Positions 60,292-64,000 of a stretch of DNA of 64,000 bases are shown piece by piece. The translations under genes were made by a program, and so were the position numbers. Under the pieces are notes generated by a model that was not told where the DNA came from, searched no databases, and worked only from the letters and a program-made list of their open reading frames with translations. The DNA comes from MAG-120531 sp963934855. GTDB lineage: Bacteria > Bacteroidota > Bacteroidia > Flavobacteriales > Flavobacteriaceae. The DNA is taken from positions 62,001-126,000 of the forward strand of contig CAWWAC010000002.1 in NCBI GenBank assembly GCA_963934855.1, written 5' to 3'. The stretch's first letter is position 1; every line of letters begins with the position of its first letter.

Positions 60292-61395
60292 ATGAATAAA
60301 CAAGACAACCAATTAAATATCCCTTCTAATTCTTCTTTATCTGAGGACTTTTTGAATATTGAAGATCACTCTTTACCTATACAAGAAGATTCAGACTCTG
60401 ACCATCTTTTTGAACATCATAGTTTTTTAGCTTCTAAAGGGCAAGAACCTCTTAGAATAGATAAATACCTGATGAATTTTATAGAAAATGCCACTAGAAA
60501 TAAAATTCAGCTGGCTGCTAAAGAGGGAAATATTTGGGTAAACGAAAAGGCTGTTAAGCAAAACTATAAAGTAAAGGCTAGTGACGAAATTAAAGTGATG
60601 TTCACTCACCCGCCTTATGAGTTTTTACTGACTCCAGAAGACATACCACTAGACGTAGTATACGAAGATTCTGATTTGATGGTGGTTAACAAACCTGCTG
60701 GTATGGTAGTTCACCCAGGACACGGAAATTACTCTGGAACCCTTATTAACGCGCTATTGCACCACATAAAAGACCTTCCTTTAAATTCAGATGACAGACC
60801 TGGCTTGGTGCACAGAATAGATAAAGACACCTCTGGTTTACTAGTGGTTGCCAAAACAGCTAAGGCCATGACACATTTGGCCAAGCAGTTTTTTGATAAA
60901 ACCTCTGAAAGAGAATATGTAGCCATGGTTTGGGGCAATGTGACTGAAGAATCGGGGACCATAGAAGGGCATATAGGAAGGCACCCAAAAAATAGATTAC
61001 AGATGGCTGTTTTTCCAGAAGGAGACCAAGGAAAAGAAGCTATTACGCATTACAGCGTATTGGAACGTTTGGGATATGTAACCCTGGTTTCGTGTGTGTT
61101 AGAGACCGGGAGAACCCACCAGATTAGAGTTCATATGAAACATATTGGACATACACTTTTTAATGATGAAAGGTACGGTGGAGAAAAAATATTAAAAGGA
61201 ACTACTTTCACCAAGTATAAGCAGTTTGTAGACAACGCATTTAAGACCTTACCTAGGCAAGCCTTACATGCAAAAACTCTTGGGTTTGTACATCCTAGTT
61301 CTGGGGAACTCATGCGTTTTAATACCCCTATTCCAGCAGATATGGAGTTGTGCATAGAAAAGTGGAGGTCTTACGCACAACACAAGCAGGAATAG
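60292..61395 (+). CDS. rluD: 23S rRNA pseudouridine synthase, RluD/RluA family
   Basis: RluD modifies uridines in 23S rRNA. After an acidic start of about 45 residues come an S4 RNA-binding domain (PLRIDKYLMNFIENATRNKIQLAAKEGNIWVNEKAV) and the catalytic domain with the aspartate in HRIDKDTSGLLVVAK; GRTHQIRVHMKHIGHTLFNDERYGG is also typical. 367 residues is normal in Bacteroidota. It ends the PASTA-rluD pair with a terminator hairpin. Confidence 0.93.
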   Translation: MNKQDNQLNIPSNSSLSEDFLNIEDHSLPIQEDSDSDHLFEHHSFLASKGQEPLRIDKYLMNFIENATRNKIQLAAKEGNIWVNEKAVKQNYKVKASDEIKVMFTHPPYEFLLTPEDIPLDVVYEDSDLMVVNKPAGMVVHPGHGNYSGTLINALLHHIKDLPLNSDDRPGLVHRIDKDTSGLLVVAKTAKAMTHLAKQFFDKTSEREYVAMVWGNVTEESGTIEGHIGRHPKNRLQMAVFPEGDQGKEAITHYSVLERLGYVTLVSCVLETGRTHQIRVHMKHIGHTLFNDERYGGEKILKGTTFTKYKQFVDNAFKTLPRQALHAKTLGFVHPSSGELMRFNTPIPADMELCIEKWRSYAQHKQE

Positions 61396-61420
61396 CAATA
61401 TTTTAAGACAGTTTATGAGC

Positions 61421-61456
61421 AGGAGTTTTAAAAATCAGATAAAACTCCTATTTTTA
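61421..61456 (+). terminator. Terminator after rluD
   Basis: Perfect 10-bp hairpin AGGAGTTTTA/TAAAACTCCT with a 9-base loop, followed by ATTTTTATA. Confidence 0.75.
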
Positions 61457-61499
61457 TATAAAAATTGCTCACTCCTAAATAGGGAACAAACTAAGTGTT

Positions 61500-62261
61500 A
61501 TGAAATTTGTTATATCTCCTGCCAAGTCTTTAGATTTTGAAACGACCCTTCCAACCCAAGAATTCACCCAGCCTTCTTTTTTAGAACAGTCAGAGTTGAT
61601 TAACAAGACTTTGGCTAAGAAAAAGCCGTCAGAATTAAGTAGTCTCATGCATATTTCAGATAAATTGTCTCAGTTAAATTGGGAGCGTAATCAGCAATTT
61701 TCAATTCCTTTTACTCCAGAAAACGCCAGGCCAGCTGTTTTTGCTTTTAGCGGAGATGTCTACCAAGGCCTAGAGGCAAGCACATTAACATTGGCCCAGT
61801 TGGAGCAAATGCAAGACCAATTGTACATTCTTTCCGGTTTGTACGGCATGCTAAAACCCTTAGATCTTATTCAGCCTTATAGACTAGAAATGGGTACCTC
61901 AATAGCCATTGAGAATTCAGATAACTTATATCAGTTTTGGAAAGAAACCCTCACCCAGAAGCTCAATAGAGAAATGGGCAGTCAGGAAGTACTGGTAAAT
62001 TTAGCCAGCCAAGAGTACTTCACTGTCTTAGATACTAAGAAGCTTAGCATGCCCATTATTACACCCATATTTAAGGATTGGAAAAATGAAAAGCTCAAGA
62101 TTATCAGTTTTTTTGCAAAAAAAGCCAGGGGTTATATGCTTCGGTATGCAATAGAAAATAAGATTCAAAACTTAGAAGAATTACTTGGCTTTACTACGCA
62201 AGGTTATGCCTATAGTGCTGCAGAAACTAAAGATCCAATGCAGCCCGTTTTTGTGAGGTAA
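61500..62261 (+). CDS. yaaA: Peroxide stress protein YaaA (UPF0246)
   Basis: A 253-residue YaaA/DUF328 protein, which in E. coli limits free iron and DNA damage during peroxide stress. The family start MKFVISPAKSLDFET, PAVFAFSGDVYQGLEA, LYILSGLYGMLKPLDLIQPYRLEMG, FFAKKARGYMLRYA, and the closing SAAETKDPMQPVFVR are present. Single gene between the rluD terminator and the pyruvate carboxylase promoter region. Confidence 0.94.
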   Translation: MKFVISPAKSLDFETTLPTQEFTQPSFLEQSELINKTLAKKKPSELSSLMHISDKLSQLNWERNQQFSIPFTPENARPAVFAFSGDVYQGLEASTLTLAQLEQMQDQLYILSGLYGMLKPLDLIQPYRLEMGTSIAIENSDNLYQFWKETLTQKLNREMGSQEVLVNLASQEYFTVLDTKKLSMPIITPIFKDWKNEKLKIISFFAKKARGYMLRYAIENKIQNLEELLGFTTQGYAYSAAETKDPMQPVFVR

Positions 62262-62405
62262 CTCCATTTATATGGTCACAATTTTACAATTATTTTACTT
62301 GTTATATTTTTAGATTTATAACGTTTTAGTTATTTTTTTCGCACATAAATTAAAATTTATACACATTATTAGCTGTATTAGTGACTTATTAATGCATATT
62401 CTTTA

Positions 62406-62436
62406 TTGGTGACCAAGCCTTAATAAACTATTTTTG
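62406..62436 (+). promoter_or_regulatory. Promoter of pyruvate carboxylase
   Basis: TTG, 20 bp, TATTTTTG is a full match to the Bacteroidota vegetative promoter and lies 58 bp upstream of the GTG start. The rest of 62262-62494 is AT-rich with no gene. Confidence 0.65.
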
Positions 62437-62494
62437 TATGTAGTGCGTGGCTTCTAGTTGGACACTTATTTAGGAACCTTTAAAAAGAGATGTT

Positions 62495-64000
62495 GTGGAG
62501 ATTAAAAAAGTTTTAGTAGCCAACAGAGGTGAAATTGCCATTAGAATTTTTAGAGCCTGTGTAGAAATAGGAATTAAGACTGTAGGAATCTATACCTATG
62601 AAGACCGCTATTCTCTGCACAGGTATAAAGCAGACGAGAGTTACCAGATAGGTAAAGACACGGAGCCCTTAAAACCTTATTTAGATATGGATGCCATTAT
62701 TAAGGTGGCCAAAGAAAATGGGGTTCACGCCATTCATCCTGGTTATGGTTTTTTATCTGAGAACGCTAGCTTTGCTCAGAAATGTGAAGACAACGGCCTT
62801 GTTTTTATAGGTCCTAAGGTCACTGTTTTAAAGGCATTGGGAGACAAGATTACTGCTAAAGAAGTAGCGGTGGCCAATCAGGTACCTGTGATAGAAAGCA
62901 GCCAGAAAGATTTAGTAAATGTGGCAGTAGCTATAGAAGAAGCCAACCGCATAGGTTATCCTGTAATGCTTAAAGCCGCTTCTGGTGGTGGGGGTAGGGG
63001 CATGCGTGTTATTCCAGATGCTCAAACTTTAGAAAAAAGCTTTTCAGAGTCTAAAAGAGAATCCTTAAATGCCTTTGGCGATGACACCCTCTTTCTAGAA
63101 AAATACGTCCAAAACCCCAAGCACATAGAAATTCAGATCATGGCCGATGCCCATGGAAATATGGTGCATTTATACGAGCGCGATTGTTCAGTCCAAAGAC
63201 GCTATCAAAAAGTAATTGAGTTTGCACCTAGTTTTGGACTGCCCCAAGATACTCTAAACGCCTTATATGGCTATGCGCTTAAAATATGTAAAGCCGTAGA
63301 CTACAACAATATTGGAACGGTAGAATTCCTATTAGATGAGGATGGCAGTATTTACTTTATTGAAGTGAACCCTAGAATTCAGGTAGAACACACCGTTACT
63401 GAAATGATCACCAATATAGATTTGGTCAAAGCCCAACTTTTTATAGCAGGCGGTTATAAACTATCAGACACTCAAATTAAAATACCTTCACAAGCATCTA
63501 TTGTGGTGACAGGCTTTGCCTTACAATGTAGAATTACTACAGAAAACCCCGCCAATGATTTTAAACCAGATTATGGAGTGGTGACTACCTACCGCTCCGC
63601 TTCTGGACTAGGTATTCGGTTAGATGCCGGAAGTATATATCAAGGGGTAACCATTTCTCCATTTTTTGACTCTATGCTAGTAAAGGTATCTGCCATTAGC
63701 AGAACCTTAGACGGTTCTTGTAGAAAAATGAGAAGAGCCCTTTCTGAATTTAGAATTAGAGGGGTAGAAACCAATATGGCTTTTTTAGATAATCTGTTAA
63801 AGCACGAGACTTTTAGGGCAGGAAAGGTCACGGTAAACTTCATACAAAACACTCCAGAATTATTTAAATTTACTCTGCCTAGAAACAGGGCTAATAAATT
63901 ATTGGCATTTCTTGGAGAGACTATTGTAAATGGAAATCCAGATGTAAAAGGGAAACCCCATCCAAAAGTATTTCCAAAACTTATAGTTCCTCCATTTCCA
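62495..64000 (+). CDS. pyc: Pyruvate carboxylase, N-terminal part
   Basis: The frame runs to the window edge, so only the first 502 residues are seen. They form a biotin carboxylase module: KKVLVANRGEIAIRIFRACVEIG, HPGYGFLSENA, the ATP loop SGGGGRGMRV, YVQNPKHIEIQIMAD, and EVNPRIQVEHTVTE. The linker NGNPDVKGKPHPKVFPKL is characteristic of pyruvate carboxylase, rather than acetyl-CoA carboxylase, and joins it to a carboxyltransferase domain. The start is GTG: an in-frame stop lies 24 bp upstream and no ATG intervenes. Confidence 0.9.
   Translation, partial: MEIKKVLVANRGEIAIRIFRACVEIGIKTVGIYTYEDRYSLHRYKADESYQIGKDTEPLKPYLDMDAIIKVAKENGVHAIHPGYGFLSENASFAQKCEDNGLVFIGPKVTVLKALGDKITAKEVAVANQVPVIESSQKDLVNVAVAIEEANRIGYPVMLKAASGGGGRGMRVIPDAQTLEKSFSESKRESLNAFGDDTLFLEKYVQNPKHIEIQIMADAHGNMVHLYERDCSVQRRYQKVIEFAPSFGLPQDTLNALYGYALKICKAVDYNNIGTVEFLLDEDGSIYFIEVNPRIQVEHTVTEMITNIDLVKAQLFIAGGYKLSDTQIKIPSQASIVVTGFALQCRITTENPANDFKPDYGVVTTYRSASGLGIRLDAGSIYQGVTISPFFDSMLVKVSAISRTLDGSCRKMRRALSEFRIRGVETNMAFLDNLLKHETFRAGKVTVNFIQNTPELFKFTLPRNRANKLLAFLGETIVNGNPDVKGKPHPKVFPKLIVPPFP

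Noticed and set aside
1..64000. CRISPR arrays, transposases, integrases, prophage
   Set aside because: No regularly spaced repeats, no IS ends and no transposase or integrase motifs in any frame I read.

Overview
The window looks like chromosomal DNA from a marine-type member of the Flavobacteriaceae (Bacteroidota). The support is AT-rich sequence, the Na+-pumping NADH:quinone reductase operon (nqrA-F), a type IX secretion plug protein (DUF5103), a surface protein with a type-B T9SS sorting domain, tandem CarboxypepD_reg-like proteins, DUF6702, DUF1573, and recurrent TAnnTTTG promoter elements close upstream of start codons. About seventy protein genes are packed with short gaps; no gene-free stretch exceeds 300 bases. 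I see no tRNA, rRNA, CRISPR array, insertion sequence, integrase or prophage block, so most of the window reads as conserved core genome.

Layout. 1-8.6 kb: 3' end of a TrkH K+ transporter, aminotransferase plus fatty acid desaturase, rsmG, cysE-cysM (cysteine synthesis), pruA (proline catabolism), T9SS plug protein. 8.7-16.3 kb: nqrABCDEF, a terminator, a small conserved gene and apbE, which loads FMN onto NqrB/NqrC. 16.3-23.6 kb, minus strand: methyltransferase, map, gpmI, GNAT, two secreted surface proteins, pepE. 23.7-28.2 kb: two CarboxypepD_reg-like proteins, DUF6702 and a secreted M1 peptidase in one apparent operon. 28.3-32 kb: tatA, PAP2 phosphatase, O-methyltransferase, kynureninase with a coupled 56-residue membrane protein, ClpP. 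32-35.7 kb, minus: a light-related block of FeS-type photolyase, cryptochrome DASH, DUF2256 and a flavin reductase.

35.9-46.6 kb: zf-RING_7-family protein and Nif3 (minus), lpxK (plus), then on the minus strand a hybrid histidine kinase with a broken frame, gapA, lipA, two ECF sigma factors with an anti-sigma factor, murB, an aminotransferase and DUF1573. 46.7-50.7 kb: valS and a sterol-desaturase-family protein. 50.7-55.6 kb, minus: rsfS-ftsH-LUD-cdsA-psd-ACBP, a membrane quality-control and phospholipid operon. 55.7-64 kb: birA, SRPBCC, pyrE/NUDIX divergent pair, coaD, ddl, PASTA-rluD, yaaA, and the 5' part of pyruvate carboxylase, a biotin enzyme that BirA would modify.

The items most worth a second look are the A10 frameshift in the histidine kinase, the complete loss of zinc-ligand cysteines in the zf-RING_7 protein, the hairpin across the lpxK start and nif3 promoter, the compact photolyase/cryptochrome/DUF2256/flavin reductase block, the paired secreted proteins at 20.1-22.7 kb, and several small genes that standard calling tends to miss. 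I did not find a clearly new multi-gene system.
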